Source of the DNA: Roseivirga spongicola
Lineage (GTDB): Bacteria; Bacteroidota; Bacteroidia; Cytophagales; Cyclobacteriaceae
Length of the DNA: 64,000 bases
Assembly (NCBI RefSeq): GCF_001592965.1
Contig: NZ_LRPC01000028.1
Coordinates: 434,001-498,000 of the forward strand
Direction of reading: 5' to 3'
Part shown: positions 1-9,779 of the stretch, one piece after another
Position numbering within the stretch: position 1 is the first letter of the stretch
Layout of the letters: each line of letters begins with the position of its first letter
Position numbers and translations under genes: made by a program
The notes under the pieces: generated by a model
What the model was told of the DNA's origin: nothing
Databases searched by the model: none
What the model saw: the letters and a program-made list of their open reading frames with translations, nothing else

Positions 1-1
1 T

Positions 2-2269
2 ATTTTCTGCTTTCTACTCACTTCGCTTTATGTGAAAGATGAGTTGACCCATGATAAATGGCATAAGAATGCAGAGAATATCTATATGCCACAACAGATT
101 TTCGAGTCAGAGCAAGGCTCTATGATGTTAATGCCATCTTTTGCCATTGGGCAGGGGTGGGTAGATGAAATTCCTGCGGTTCGAGACTATGTGAATATTA
201 GCTCTGAAAAGCATAGAGACTACATCATTAATGAAAGTGAGTTTAAAACCAAGCAACTGGTCTTTACCACTGGCGCTCTATTTAGAATCTTTGATTTTAG
301 TTTGGCTTTAGGCAACCCAGAGAAAGCCTTAAGCGAACCCGATGCAATGGTTATTTCTCATGAAATAGCCAGAAAGCATTTCAAAGGTGAGAACCCTTTG
401 GGAGAGTACATTGAAGTAAAGGGAATTGGAACCTATAAGGTTACTGGAGTGCTCAATCCAATCCCCAGTAATTCTCACTTACAATTTGAATTTTTAGTGC
501 CTATCGACTTTACCAAAGACCCTTATACTGGACTTGAAAATAACTGGCAATTTGGTAGTGGCTATCACTATTTACTGATTGACGAGGGCTCTGATATGGA
601 AAAGCTCTCTGATGAAACTTTGGCTATGCTTGAGAAGCATACAGGAAATAAGCAGGCAATGCCTTTTAGGTTCAACAAATTCTCTGAGTTGTATATGTCT
701 GGCAGTGCTATGAGAACTGGGGATAGCATGTTTGGTGGGCGGAAGAAGTACGTGGTTATATTTAGTATAATAGGAGCTCTTATGCTTCTGGTTGCGTCTT
801 TTAATTATATCAACTTGACCACTTCAAGGTCTTTTGCCAGAGCAAAGGATTTTGCAATCAGGAAAGTGATTGGTGCGTCCAAAGCTAGGTTAATTGCTAT
901 TCAGTTGGGTGAAACGTTTTTCATTGCCTTGCTAGGTCTGGTCATAGCGCTAATTGCCTTAGAACTTACTTTGCCATCGATTAACGAATTGATAGGAAAG
1001 AATCTTTCCCTCCAGATTCAAAGAGACCCTTCAGTATTATTTCTTCCAGCATCTGTATTGGTGTTAGTAATGCTGCTTTCAGGATTGTATCCGGCACTTA
1101 TTGGAAGTCGTTTTAATTTATCAGCTTCATTAAAAGGCAAGTCGCCCAACTCTAGAGGAACAGTCATTCGTAAAGCTTTAATCGTCATTCAATTCACTAT
1201 TTGTACAGGGGTTTTGGCAAGTGCTTTAATTATCCGCTTCCAAGCTAACCACATGATCAATATGGATTTGGGATATAATACCAAGAACATCATTTCAATA
1301 GAGATGAGAAGAAGTGGCCTTTATGACAAAATGCAAACCTTTAAGAATGAAGTTCAGCGTTCGGCTATAGTTGAAGGAATTGCTTCTGGTCCAATTCCTA
1401 CCAGCGGTGGGGCTATGATAATCAATATTGGCGAAGAAGATAAGGTTCAACAGTTCTTTGGGTACAGTGCTGCCGACAAGAACTTCATCAATATTGCTGA
1501 TTTGCAGATCGTTGCTGGCAATTCTTTCGCAAATGTAGATGAGTCGGCTTTGGCTAATGGTGTAATTATTAATGAAGCAGCTTGCGAGCTTTTGGATCTT
1601 TCTCCAGAAGAAGCTATTTCTACAAAAATTCCAGATTCTGAAATGGAAATTGTAGGGGTTATTAAGAACTATCATACAAGTTCTACAAAGTCTAAAATTG
1701 GCCCTCAAATCATCTCTTATGATGAAGATCAGCTTAGCAATGTATTGATCCGATACAAGGCAGGTGATCAGGATAAAGTGGTTGCTCATGCTGAAGCAGT
1801 TTTGGCAGAGTTGGGATATACTGAGCAATTGAAATACAACGTAATTGAAAATCATTTTGAAAACGCCTTCAAAAGGGAAGAAGCGCTGATCTCTATTTTC
1901 GATGGTTTGACCATTATGCTGATTTCAGTGGCGGGTCTTGGTCTATTTGCCCTTGCCGTTTTCGAAAGCCAGATTAGAGAGAAGGAACTTTGTATACGCA
2001 AAGTGCTTGGTGCTAATTCTTTAACCTTACTCAGGAACTTGAATATGCGTTTTGTGCTATTAATAGGTCTGGCCTTGATAATTTCTATCCCGATTACCCA
2101 GTACCTAATTGGTAGTTGGTTAGATGCATTTCCTTATCGAATAGATTCAACGGCCAACTACTTCATTTTAGCTGGTGGCGTTGTAATGGTCCTAGCCATT
2201 GTAATGCTATCTATTCAAGGAGTAAATAGTGTGAGGAAAAACCCGGCCGAAGTGCTTAGAAGTGAATAA
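2..2269 (+). CDS. Duplicated FtsX/MacB-type ABC permease, 5' end cut by window edge
   Basis: Inner-membrane permease with two MacB-like periplasmic domains, each linked to an FtsX membrane module. The reading frame stays open to base 2 and reads FCFLLTSLYVKDELTHDKWH there, matching the end of the first membrane helix in the next three genes. The GTG at 32 is therefore internal, and the true start lies left of the window. FtsX signature segments are visible twice (NYINLTTSRSFARAKDFAIR near the middle, ELCIRKVLGAN near the C-terminus), each beside hydrophobic helices. It is the first visible member of a tandem set of four and most resembles the fourth (7253-9619). No ATPase is in the window. 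The family includes lipoprotein or macrolide exporters and orphan permeases; the substrate is unknown. Confidence 0.93.
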   Translation: MFCFLLTSLYVKDELTHDKWHKNAENIYMPQQIFESEQGSMMLMPSFAIGQGWVDEIPAVRDYVNISSEKHRDYIINESEFKTKQLVFTTGALFRIFDFSLALGNPEKALSEPDAMVISHEIARKHFKGENPLGEYIEVKGIGTYKVTGVLNPIPSNSHLQFEFLVPIDFTKDPYTGLENNWQFGSGYHYLLIDEGSDMEKLSDETLAMLEKHTGNKQAMPFRFNKFSELYMSGSAMRTGDSMFGGRKKYVVIFSIIGALMLLVASFNYINLTTSRSFARAKDFAIRKVIGASKARLIAIQLGETFFIALLGLVIALIALELTLPSINELIGKNLSLQIQRDPSVLFLPASVLVLVMLLSGLYPALIGSRFNLSASLKGKSPNSRGTVIRKALIVIQFTICTGVLASALIIRFQANHMINMDLGYNTKNIISIEMRRSGLYDKMQTFKNEVQRSAIVEGIASGPIPTSGGAMIINIGEEDKVQQFFGYSAADKNFINIADLQIVAGNSFANVDESALANGVIINEAACELLDLSPEEAISTKIPDSEMEIVGVIKNYHTSSTKSKIGPQIISYDEDQLSNVLIRYKAGDQDKVVAHAEAVLAELGYTEQLKYNVIENHFENAFKREEALISIFDGLTIMLISVAGLGLFALAVFESQIREKELCIRKVLGANSLTLLRNLNMRFVLLIGLALIISIPITQYLIGSWLDAFPYRIDSTANYFILAGGVVMVLAIVMLSIQGVNSVRKNPAEVLRSE

Positions 2270-2282
2270 AGGTCAGTTCAAT

Positions 2283-2349
2283 CTTCCTTGTTTGAAGTTC
2301 AAAATTGAGCCAACATGGAACATGAAACTTAGAACATAAAATTAATACC
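2283..2349. repeat. Degenerate heptanucleotide spacer, copy 1
   Basis: Intergenic DNA between permeases 1 and 2 can be cut into 7-base units of shared style (GTTCAAA, CAACATG, AAACTTA, GAACATA, AAATTAA). The same order of units recurs before permeases 3 and 4. The unit AGAACATAAAA lies 11-20 bases before each start codon. Confidence 0.7.
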
Positions 2350-4749
2350 ATGCTCAAAAACTATCTGAAAATCGCCATTCGAAATATCCGTAAACACAAA
2401 GGATATTCATTCATCAACGTCTTTGGGCTTGCCGTAGGGATTTGTTGTTGTTTGCTCATTTTCCTTTATGTAAAAGATGAGTTGACTTACGACAGGTTTC
2501 ACACTAATGTAGATAGAATCTACCGCATCAACTCTGAAATTGATTGGTTTGGGAACAAAGACCTCATGGGAGCTTCTAACTTAGTTGAAGCCAAAGAATA
2601 TGCAGATAGAATTCCTGAAGTAGAGGCTTTTACTCGGTATAAGAGTACTGCCTTAGTCATCAAAAAAGGGGAAGAGTATGTGAATCAATATGGGGCATTG
2701 TTTACCGATTCTGGAACCTTTGACATATTCGATTATGAGGTTTTAGACGGAGCTCTTGATGGAGCATTGGACGACCTCAACTCAATAGTGATTTCCAGAA
2801 GCATTGCGGAGAAGTATTTCGATAGAGTGAATGTAGTTGGAGAAGAACTCACCATTAAGCTAGAAGGAAAGCTGGAGCAGTTCATCATTCAGGCAGTTTT
2901 TGAAGATTTTCCAATTAACTCATCATTAAACCCGAATATTTACTTTCCATTAGAAAAGTCAAATGACTTCAGAAACCTGAAACCTGAAAGAGCTTGGAAT
3001 AATATAGGAAATACATCTATTCTAATGCTTAGAGCAGGTTCTGATCCTTTAGAAGTTGAAAAGAAACTTAGGGAAGTTCGTCTTCAATTGAATCCGGAAG
3101 AAGATTCATGGGCGAGAGGTATTATGAGCTATTTAGAACCTCTGAAGAGTTTCCACTTGAATACAGAGGTTCAGGGTAGCTCAGGCGTTTCCAATGCCAG
3201 CGACCCTACCTACTCTTATATTTTAGGAGGAATTGGATTGCTGATTCTAATTCTAGCCTGTATCAATTTTGCCAACCTATCGGTGGCAAGGTCTATTCCG
3301 AGAGCCAAAGAAATTGGTTTGAGAAAAGTGCTAGGTGCGCAGAGAAAACAAATTGCACTTCAGTTTTTAGGAGAGGCGTTCTATGTTTCAGTCATAGCCT
3401 TTGTACTTGGCCTTATTCTGGCTGAATTACTTTTGCCAACCTTCGGTCAATTAACAGGGAAGGATTTTTCTTCCAGAATATGGAATGATGCCTACTTAAT
3501 AGGAATCTGTTTGGGAGTAGTGGCTTTCAGTGGCTTAATGGCTGGCTCATATCCTGCCTTCTTTGTGTCTCGTTTTTCAGTCCTCAAAAGCCTTTCTGGC
3601 AGGGTGAAAATGAGTGGTAGACAGTACCTCACCAAAGGTTTGGTGCTCTTTCAATTCGCTATTGCTGCCATTTTGGTAATTGGTACCATTGGTATGAATC
3701 AACAGATTTCCTTTCTACTTAAAACCGACTTAGGTTATAACGATAAGGACTTGGTTTCAATGAGTATTAGGGGCAGCGAGAAGCAGGCTAACATTGTAAC
3801 TAGTGAGCTGGCCAAAGATCCGAATATTACCAAAGTTGCCCTAGGTGGTGATTTCTCTTCCGCTACTTCAATGGGTTATGGAGAGGAGGAGTTTTTCTGT
3901 GTTGTTTCTGCAATTGACACGAGTTTTATTGATGTTCTGGGTTTGGAGCTACTCCAAGGTAGAAATATTAAACAGACAGAAGACGCCTATATAAGAGGAC
4001 AGGATACACTGACAAACATAGTTGTCAATCAAAAATTCTTGGAGAAGATTAAGTTTGATGGAGATCCAATTGGGCTCTACATCACAAGTGGAGGCGATGA
4101 GGAAGAAGACGCTTACCGCATAGTGGGGGTGGTCAATGACTTTATTTATTCATCGGCTAAAAGTGGAGTTTCTCCAATATCATTTATAGCAGGAAGCGCT
4201 GAAAAGGGAAGTTTTAATAAGGTGAATGTCAAGCATAGCGCTGGATACGCTAGTGAAATAGAAGGAAAACTAACTGATGCATGGAGAAAAGTAGACCCAT
4301 ATACGCCTTTAAGCTTTTCATTTGTTGAAGAACAGAATAGAGAAAGCTATTTTGATGAGAAGCGGTGGAGATCCATTATTACTAGCGCTACTGTTATTGC
4401 CATCATCATTTCATGTCTCGGGTTATTCGGAATGGCACACCTTTCTTCTCAACAGAGACAGAAAGAAATTGGTGTAAGAAAAGTATTAGGGGCAAGTGTG
4501 AGGGAACTGGTGTTTATGCTCAATCTGAGTTTTACCAAATTGGTAGCTATTTCGGCCATAGTGGCTATTCCAGCAGCTTATTACTTCTTAGACGATTGGC
4601 TTTCAAACTTTGCATTTAGAATAGACTTAGGTGTGTTGGTTTTCCTTATTCCAACCCTGATAACGCTTTTTATCGCGGTATTAACGGTGAGTATACAGTC
4701 TTATAGAACAGCCAATGCTAACCCAATTAATTCATTGAGAGATGAATAG
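2350..4749 (+). CDS. Duplicated FtsX/MacB-type ABC permease (second of four)
   Basis: A 799-residue inner-membrane protein. It has a cytoplasmic start with the family motif (IAIRNIRKHKGYSFINVFGL), a first helix at about residues 20-42, and a large periplasmic MacB-like domain to about 285. Three helices with the first FtsX signature (ARSIPRAKEIGLRKVLGAQ) follow, then a second helix near 430, a second periplasmic domain, and a C-terminal FtsX module (QRQKEIGVRKVLGAS). This duplicated layout resembles the orphan permeases described from Acidobacteria and is common in Bacteroidota. It follows the first permease by 80 bases and precedes the third by 72, so the four are probably cotranscribed. The partner ATPase and substrate are not visible. 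Confidence 0.93.
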   Translation: MLKNYLKIAIRNIRKHKGYSFINVFGLAVGICCCLLIFLYVKDELTYDRFHTNVDRIYRINSEIDWFGNKDLMGASNLVEAKEYADRIPEVEAFTRYKSTALVIKKGEEYVNQYGALFTDSGTFDIFDYEVLDGALDGALDDLNSIVISRSIAEKYFDRVNVVGEELTIKLEGKLEQFIIQAVFEDFPINSSLNPNIYFPLEKSNDFRNLKPERAWNNIGNTSILMLRAGSDPLEVEKKLREVRLQLNPEEDSWARGIMSYLEPLKSFHLNTEVQGSSGVSNASDPTYSYILGGIGLLILILACINFANLSVARSIPRAKEIGLRKVLGAQRKQIALQFLGEAFYVSVIAFVLGLILAELLLPTFGQLTGKDFSSRIWNDAYLIGICLGVVAFSGLMAGSYPAFFVSRFSVLKSLSGRVKMSGRQYLTKGLVLFQFAIAAILVIGTIGMNQQISFLLKTDLGYNDKDLVSMSIRGSEKQANIVTSELAKDPNITKVALGGDFSSATSMGYGEEEFFCVVSAIDTSFIDVLGLELLQGRNIKQTEDAYIRGQDTLTNIVVNQKFLEKIKFDGDPIGLYITSGGDEEEDAYRIVGVVNDFIYSSAKSGVSPISFIAGSAEKGSFNKVNVKHSAGYASEIEGKLTDAWRKVDPYTPLSFSFVEEQNRESYFDEKRWRSIITSATVIAIIISCLGLFGMAHLSSQQRQKEIGVRKVLGASVRELVFMLNLSFTKLVAISAIVAIPAAYYFLDDWLSNFAFRIDLGVLVFLIPTLITLFIAVLTVSIQSYRTANANPINSLRDE

Positions 4750-4752
4750 AAC

Positions 4753-4821
4753 TGTTCAAAGTTTCAAGTTCAAAGTTGAACCAATATGAAATCTAAAACC
4801 TAGAACATAAAACTAATAAAC
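4753..4821. repeat. Degenerate heptanucleotide spacer, copy 2
   Basis: The spacer between permeases 2 and 3 reads as consecutive 7-base units AGTTTCA, AGTTCAA, AGTTGAA, CCAATAT, GAAATCT, AAAACCT, AGAACAT, AAAACTA. It is the same series as copies 1 and 3 with point differences. Confidence 0.75.
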
Positions 4822-7194
4822 ATGCTAAAGAACCACCTTAAACTCGCTTTCAGAAGACTGATCAAGAATCGGTTTTACACCCTCATTAACCTATTGGGTT
4901 TATCGGTTGGTTTTGCATCTGTATTGATCATTTTCCTTTTTGTAAAGAAGGAGAGGGCGTTCGACAAGTTTCATTCAAAACTGGATAGGATTGAGCACTT
5001 GGCAATTGTAACAGAACGGGATGGTACCGCCCAGAAATCAACCAGAACTTCAGGGCCTATTCTGGTAGAACTAGCAACTGATTATCCAGCTATAGAAGCT
5101 TTTAGTAGATATGAATTATCTGGAGGAAGCAAATTTGTATCCGATTCCACAATATCCGAAGATCTGGCCATTAGCCACAATACCTTTCAGGTCGACTCTA
5201 AATTCAATGAGATATTCGATTTCAAACTTAAATATGGTCAGTACCCAGATTTTGATAATGATCATAGTGCAATAATCATTACAGAAAGTAAAGCGAAGGC
5301 ATTATTTGAAACAGGGCAGAAGGCAATTGGGAGAAGCGTGTTTAGTAGTTTTAACAAGGAGGAATATATAGTGAAGGGAGTGATAGAAGACATTCCTGAA
5401 AGTTCTTCACTTCGTTTTGATTGTCTCACCTCTCTGATGGGAGCCTATCCATCGGTAGAAGGTAAAACAAGTTTTATAAAAATGTGGGGGAATAACATCG
5501 TTAATAATGTGGTGTTATTCAAGAAGGGTGTCACCCGTGAACAAAGAGAGTTAGTTGCTCATGAAATTGCTGAGTTATACAACACCAGAGTAGTTCATCA
5601 GGAACTTCCATCAAGTTTTGAATTTCAGCCTTTTAAAGAAGCCCATTTCGACTTAGCCACCAATGACCACTTCAGTGACCAGACAGATGAAAGTTACCTG
5701 CTGATATTTAGCACTATTGCTTTGGTTATTCTTTTCGCTTCGCTTGCGAATTACTGCTCTCTTACCCTGTCTCAATCAGTTGAAAGAGTTAAGGAGATTG
5801 GCGTAAAAAGGACAGTTGGTGCATCAACCATGAATCTCATCAGCCACTATTTTTTCGAGTCTGTAATACTTACTTCATCAGCTTTTATTCTGGCTCTGAT
5901 CATAATAGAGGTTTCAGTTCCGGAAATAGAAAGTGTAATCAATAAGAGCTTGGGTGTACAAATTTTTAGTGACCTAACACTTCTATCGAAATGCTTTAGT
6001 GCAGTTGTGCTTGTGTCTTTTCTTTCCATACTTTATCCTGCTTATATAGCTTCTAGAAGGGGCTTGAGCAATTTTAAAGCACATGGTAGTTCAGCATTAT
6101 TCCGAAGAACATCATTTATCTATGTTGTTAATTGCTTTCAAGCAGCCGTATTCGTTTTTCTATTGGCAGCTACTTTGTTTGTCAATCAACAGTTAGATTT
6201 TGTTCAAAACGAGAATCTGGGCTTTAACAAAGAGCATGTTTTGATGGTCTCAGTGAATACACGTGAGTCCATTTTCAAGAAGAATGAACTGAAAGCTACT
6301 TTCGTCAAGAGCCCATATGTGCAGCATGCTGCAATATCAAGTTCTTATCCGGTAGAGCATGCCCGCCCAACATATGCAGCGAAAGAGGAACTGAATTTTA
6401 TTCAGTATACAGCCGATGCAGAATTTCTGGGGGTATTTGATTTCGATTTGATAGAAGGCAGGCCACTAGAAAACCTCGAACACCACAAGAATTACACAAT
6501 ACTAAACGAAACTGCTGTGGAAGCTTTGGGCTTTGATGAACCGATAGGTAAAAAATTCAACGGAAAGGAGATTATAGGTGTTGTGGCCGATTTTCATGCA
6601 GAATCGAAAAGAGAATTGATTAAGCCTCTGGCCATTCGATTGTTCGAGCATGATGGTTTTGGATGGATTTTGATGCGGCTAAAGTCAGATAATATTCAGG
6701 CTGCTATGGATGATGTGCTCGAGCGATACGAAGAGGTAACAGGAAGCAGCAAGATTACTTACCGATTCTTTGATGAGCAGTACGACAAAATCTATGCTTC
6801 GGAGAAGGTGATCAAGTATTTGATGCAGATTTTTACCGGTATTGCCCTCCTGATTTCCTTCTTCGGAGTGTTTGGGTCGAGTTCCTATACGGTGAGGCGA
6901 AGAGTGAAGGAAATCAGCATTCGCAAGGTGCTAGGCGCGAATCTGATCGATCTAAATAGAGCCATCAACAAAAGTGGTCTTAGATACCTTGTCATCAGTG
7001 CTCTGGTGGCCATTCCATTGTCGTATTGGTGGATCAACGATTGGCTAGCTCAATTCTCATATCAGATCAATGTTGGTGCCTTAAACTACGCTCCGGTTTT
7101 AATGATTACAGCTTTGTTAATTATTCCTGCTATGCTTTTTCAGGTGGTTAAAGTGTATCACACTAAGACAGTTAACTATTTAAAAGATGAATAA
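4822..7194 (+). CDS. Duplicated FtsX/MacB-type ABC permease (third of four)
   Basis: A 790-residue inner-membrane permease with the same layout as its neighbours: N-terminal helix at about 20-42, MacB-like periplasmic region, first FtsX module (SVERVKEIGVKRTVGAST), central helix near 430, second periplasmic region, and final FtsX module (RRVKEISIRKVLGANLI). It is the most divergent of the four: the first module has KRTVGAS in place of RKVLGA. The start codon ATG follows the conserved AGAACATAAAA spacer element. Transport or mechanotransmission with an ATPase encoded elsewhere is inferred from the family; no substrate can be named. Confidence 0.92.
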   Translation: MLKNHLKLAFRRLIKNRFYTLINLLGLSVGFASVLIIFLFVKKERAFDKFHSKLDRIEHLAIVTERDGTAQKSTRTSGPILVELATDYPAIEAFSRYELSGGSKFVSDSTISEDLAISHNTFQVDSKFNEIFDFKLKYGQYPDFDNDHSAIIITESKAKALFETGQKAIGRSVFSSFNKEEYIVKGVIEDIPESSSLRFDCLTSLMGAYPSVEGKTSFIKMWGNNIVNNVVLFKKGVTREQRELVAHEIAELYNTRVVHQELPSSFEFQPFKEAHFDLATNDHFSDQTDESYLLIFSTIALVILFASLANYCSLTLSQSVERVKEIGVKRTVGASTMNLISHYFFESVILTSSAFILALIIIEVSVPEIESVINKSLGVQIFSDLTLLSKCFSAVVLVSFLSILYPAYIASRRGLSNFKAHGSSALFRRTSFIYVVNCFQAAVFVFLLAATLFVNQQLDFVQNENLGFNKEHVLMVSVNTRESIFKKNELKATFVKSPYVQHAAISSSYPVEHARPTYAAKEELNFIQYTADAEFLGVFDFDLIEGRPLENLEHHKNYTILNETAVEALGFDEPIGKKFNGKEIIGVVADFHAESKRELIKPLAIRLFEHDGFGWILMRLKSDNIQAAMDDVLERYEEVTGSSKITYRFFDEQYDKIYASEKVIKYLMQIFTGIALLISFFGVFGSSSYTVRRRVKEISIRKVLGANLIDLNRAINKSGLRYLVISALVAIPLSYWWINDWLAQFSYQINVGALNYAPVLMITALLIIPAMLFQVVKVYHTKTVNYLKDE

Positions 7195-7196
7195 AT

Positions 7197-7252
7197 GAGT
7201 TCAAAGTTGAGCCAACATGAAACCTAAAACTTAGAACATAAAACTAACAGAT
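7197..7252. repeat. Degenerate heptanucleotide spacer, copy 3
   Basis: The spacer between permeases 3 and 4 holds the units AGTTCAA, AGTTGAG, CCAACAT, GAAACCT, AAAACTT, AGAACAT, AAAACTA. It fills almost the whole gap between the stop of one gene and the ATG of the next. Confidence 0.75.
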
Positions 7253-9619
7253 ATGTTAAAACACTTTTTAAAAACAGGCTATAGAGGCTTTAAGAGACAA
7301 AAACTTTACTCACTTGTCAACCTTTCGGGCCTGGCAATTGGTATGTTCTGTTTTCTCATTACGGCACTTTACGTAAAGGATGAACTGACTTTTGACCGAT
7401 GGCATGAGAATGCCGATAATATCTTCATGTCTTCTTTGGAAATGCAGCGAGAGGATGGAGAGAAGTTCAAGGTTAGGCCATCTTATGCTTTGCTTAAGGC
7501 ATTGAAAGAAGAAAGCTCTGAAGTAGTAAGTGCTGTAAATATTAGCCGAAACAACTGGAAGTACTATCAGCTAGGTGAAGAGTGGGTTCAGACCGAGCAG
7601 TTCTATTATTCTTCACCAGAACTTTTCGAAGTATTTGATTTTAGTCTGAAGTATGGTAACGAAACCACTGCACTTTCTGAGCCAACCGATGTAGTAATTT
7701 CTTCTGAATTGGCAGAATCTCTTTTCTCTGGGGAGAACCCATTAGACAAAATGATAAGCATTCAAGGCCAGGGTGAACTGAAGGTGGTGGGTGTTCTAAA
7801 CCCAATTCCAGCAAATTCACATTTGAGGTTCGATATGGTGGCTTCAATTAATAATCCAGGCTCTAGATATAAAAGATCAGAGGGGGAGTGGGTTTATGGA
7901 ACGGGATACAATTACTTCCTTCTAAAAGGAGATTATAAGCTCGATAAGCTCTATGAGGATACCAAAACGATTTTAGCTAGAAATGGTGCTGAGGATATAG
8001 CTGCCAACTATGAGTTTCTCAAATTTTCAGAATTGTATTTGAAGCAACAAACTGAGCGCTTTAATAGGGATATGTTTGGCGGTCAGATGAAGTATGTCTA
8101 CATCTTCAGTTTAATAGGAACGCTAATTCTTCTAGTAGCCTGCTTCAATTACATCAACCTTACTACTAGTGCTTCAATTAGCAGAAGCAAGGAAATGGGT
8201 ATTCGTAAGGTGATAGGTGCCTCAAAGACAAGTTTAGTATCTAACAAAATGGTGGAAACTCTCTTTGTTTCATTTTGGAGCTTAGTCTTAGCCATCATAG
8301 CCGTAGAAATGACGTTACCTTATATCAATTCCCTAATAGGTAAGTCGCTTTCATTCAATGTTTTGCAGTCTCCATCACAGCTAGTATTACCAGTAGTGTT
8401 GCTTATTGTTGTCATGTTGATTTCTGGCGTCTATCCTGCATTTATGTTGAGCTCTATCAACTTGTCAACAGTATTAAGAGGAGCTCAACCTAAAACTAAA
8501 GCCGGTTTATTTAAAAAGTCGCTGATTGTATTTCAGTTTATCATCTGTTCAGGTCTTCTAATCGCTGCCTTAGCTATCAGAAGCCAAGCTGACTTCCTCA
8601 TTAACATAGATAAAGGTTACAATGAGGAAAATATTATGTCTATGAGTGTTAGACAAGAAGGTCAGCGTTTGGAATATGAAGTGCTCAAAAACAAGCTAGA
8701 GTCCATTCCTCAAATTGAGGTGGTTACTTCTGCTACACTTCCCATTTTTCCGCCTCCGCCTCCGCCATCGATGGTGGAGATAGAAGGTAGAATGTTTGCG
8801 ATGACCTTTTTTACAGGCTTCGTTGACAGGAATTTTAATGAGATTTTTCAGTTGGAGTTTCTTGAGGGAGTGGACTTTACACAAGTACCAGAATCTGAAC
8901 TTGGAAATGCGGCTATTATCAATGAAACAGCTAAGAAGAAGCTAGCTCTCAATCCAGCTTTAGGTGCTAAACTGCCTGATGGGTCTAAGGTAGTAGGAGT
9001 AGTAAAGGACTTTTTCTTTGATACAGCTAAATCGGAGATTCAACCCGCTTCTCTTACCTACTATCCAAGAGGTTTCTATAATGTTCAATTTAGTTTCAGA
9101 GCTGGAAATAAGGCAGATGTTATGGCTCAGGTTGAAATGGCCATGAAACAAGAGTTTGGCCTAAAGTCTGCGCCAAGCATGACAGAACTGAAGACCATAA
9201 CCCAAGGCTTTAACTTTTATGATGCTGAAACTACGCTCAAAACCATCTTTAATATGCTGACAGGTATGGTTATTCTGGTGGCTTTCCTTGGCTTGTTCGC
9301 CATGGCCACTTTTGAAAGTAATGCTAGGGAAAAAGAACTCGGAATTAGAAAAGTGTTGGGTGCCAACTATTTCCACATCTTAAAAACGCTCAATAAGCAT
9401 TTTGTTGGGCTGATGGTTGTAGCCTTTCTAGTATCGATTCCCACTACATTTTACTTGGTAGAAGAATGGCTCCAAGCTTTTCCGTATAGAATAGAAGGTC
9501 TTGGAAGCTTTGGTATAAGCTCAGTAGCCATCATAGTTTTGATTGCAACCCTCATACTAGGAGCTCACAGCTATTTAAGTACTCGAAAGAACCCAACTGA
9601 AGTACTTAGGAATGAATAA
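7253..9619 (+). CDS. Duplicated FtsX/MacB-type ABC permease (fourth of four)
   Basis: A 788-residue inner-membrane permease, closest to the first gene of the array (shared YVKDELTFDRWHENADNI and NYINLTTSASISRSKEMGIR regions), so those two are likely products of local duplication. Layout: helix at 20-42, MacB-like periplasmic domain, FtsX module, central helix, second periplasmic domain, and C-terminal FtsX module (ELGIRKVLGANYF). The second periplasmic domain carries six consecutive prolines (codons at 8750-8767) that paralogue 1 lacks. It is the last gene of the array, followed by a strong inverted repeat and then a convergent gene. Confidence 0.93.
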   Translation: MLKHFLKTGYRGFKRQKLYSLVNLSGLAIGMFCFLITALYVKDELTFDRWHENADNIFMSSLEMQREDGEKFKVRPSYALLKALKEESSEVVSAVNISRNNWKYYQLGEEWVQTEQFYYSSPELFEVFDFSLKYGNETTALSEPTDVVISSELAESLFSGENPLDKMISIQGQGELKVVGVLNPIPANSHLRFDMVASINNPGSRYKRSEGEWVYGTGYNYFLLKGDYKLDKLYEDTKTILARNGAEDIAANYEFLKFSELYLKQQTERFNRDMFGGQMKYVYIFSLIGTLILLVACFNYINLTTSASISRSKEMGIRKVIGASKTSLVSNKMVETLFVSFWSLVLAIIAVEMTLPYINSLIGKSLSFNVLQSPSQLVLPVVLLIVVMLISGVYPAFMLSSINLSTVLRGAQPKTKAGLFKKSLIVFQFIICSGLLIAALAIRSQADFLINIDKGYNEENIMSMSVRQEGQRLEYEVLKNKLESIPQIEVVTSATLPIFPPPPPPSMVEIEGRMFAMTFFTGFVDRNFNEIFQLEFLEGVDFTQVPESELGNAAIINETAKKKLALNPALGAKLPDGSKVVGVVKDFFFDTAKSEIQPASLTYYPRGFYNVQFSFRAGNKADVMAQVEMAMKQEFGLKSAPSMTELKTITQGFNFYDAETTLKTIFNMLTGMVILVAFLGLFAMATFESNAREKELGIRKVLGANYFHILKTLNKHFVGLMVVAFLVSIPTTFYLVEEWLQAFPYRIEGLGSFGISSVAIIVLIATLILGAHSYLSTRKNPTEVLRNE

Positions 9620-9635
9620 ACCTGTTCGATGTTTC

Positions 9636-9661
9636 ATTTGGGCTCAAAGTTGAGCCCAAAT
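9636..9661. terminator. Perfect 12-bp inverted repeat after permease array
   Basis: ATTTGGGCTCAA (9636-9647) pairs perfectly with TTGAGCCCAAAT (9650-9661) around a two-base loop. It lies 17 bases after the stop of the last permease. No clear U-tract follows, so termination is inferred from position. The core CAAAGTTGAGCC is the same unit found in the inter-permease spacers. Confidence 0.55.
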
Positions 9662-9714
9662 AAAACTCGAAAATCACTAAGCATGGGGTTAGATCACTTG
9701 GCAATCATAAACTC

Positions 9715-9779
9715 CTTCAATAACTATTGACAAATGACCACTGACCAATTACCTAATTCCCCAATTTCCGTTCAACCGA
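9715..9779. repeat. Degenerate heptanucleotide repeat
   Basis: Between two convergent genes the DNA reads in 7-base steps as ATTGACA, AATGACC, ACTGACC, AATTACC, TAATTCC, CCAATTT, CCGTTCA. The AATGACC-type unit is shared with the repeat at 55746-55804. Confidence 0.65.
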
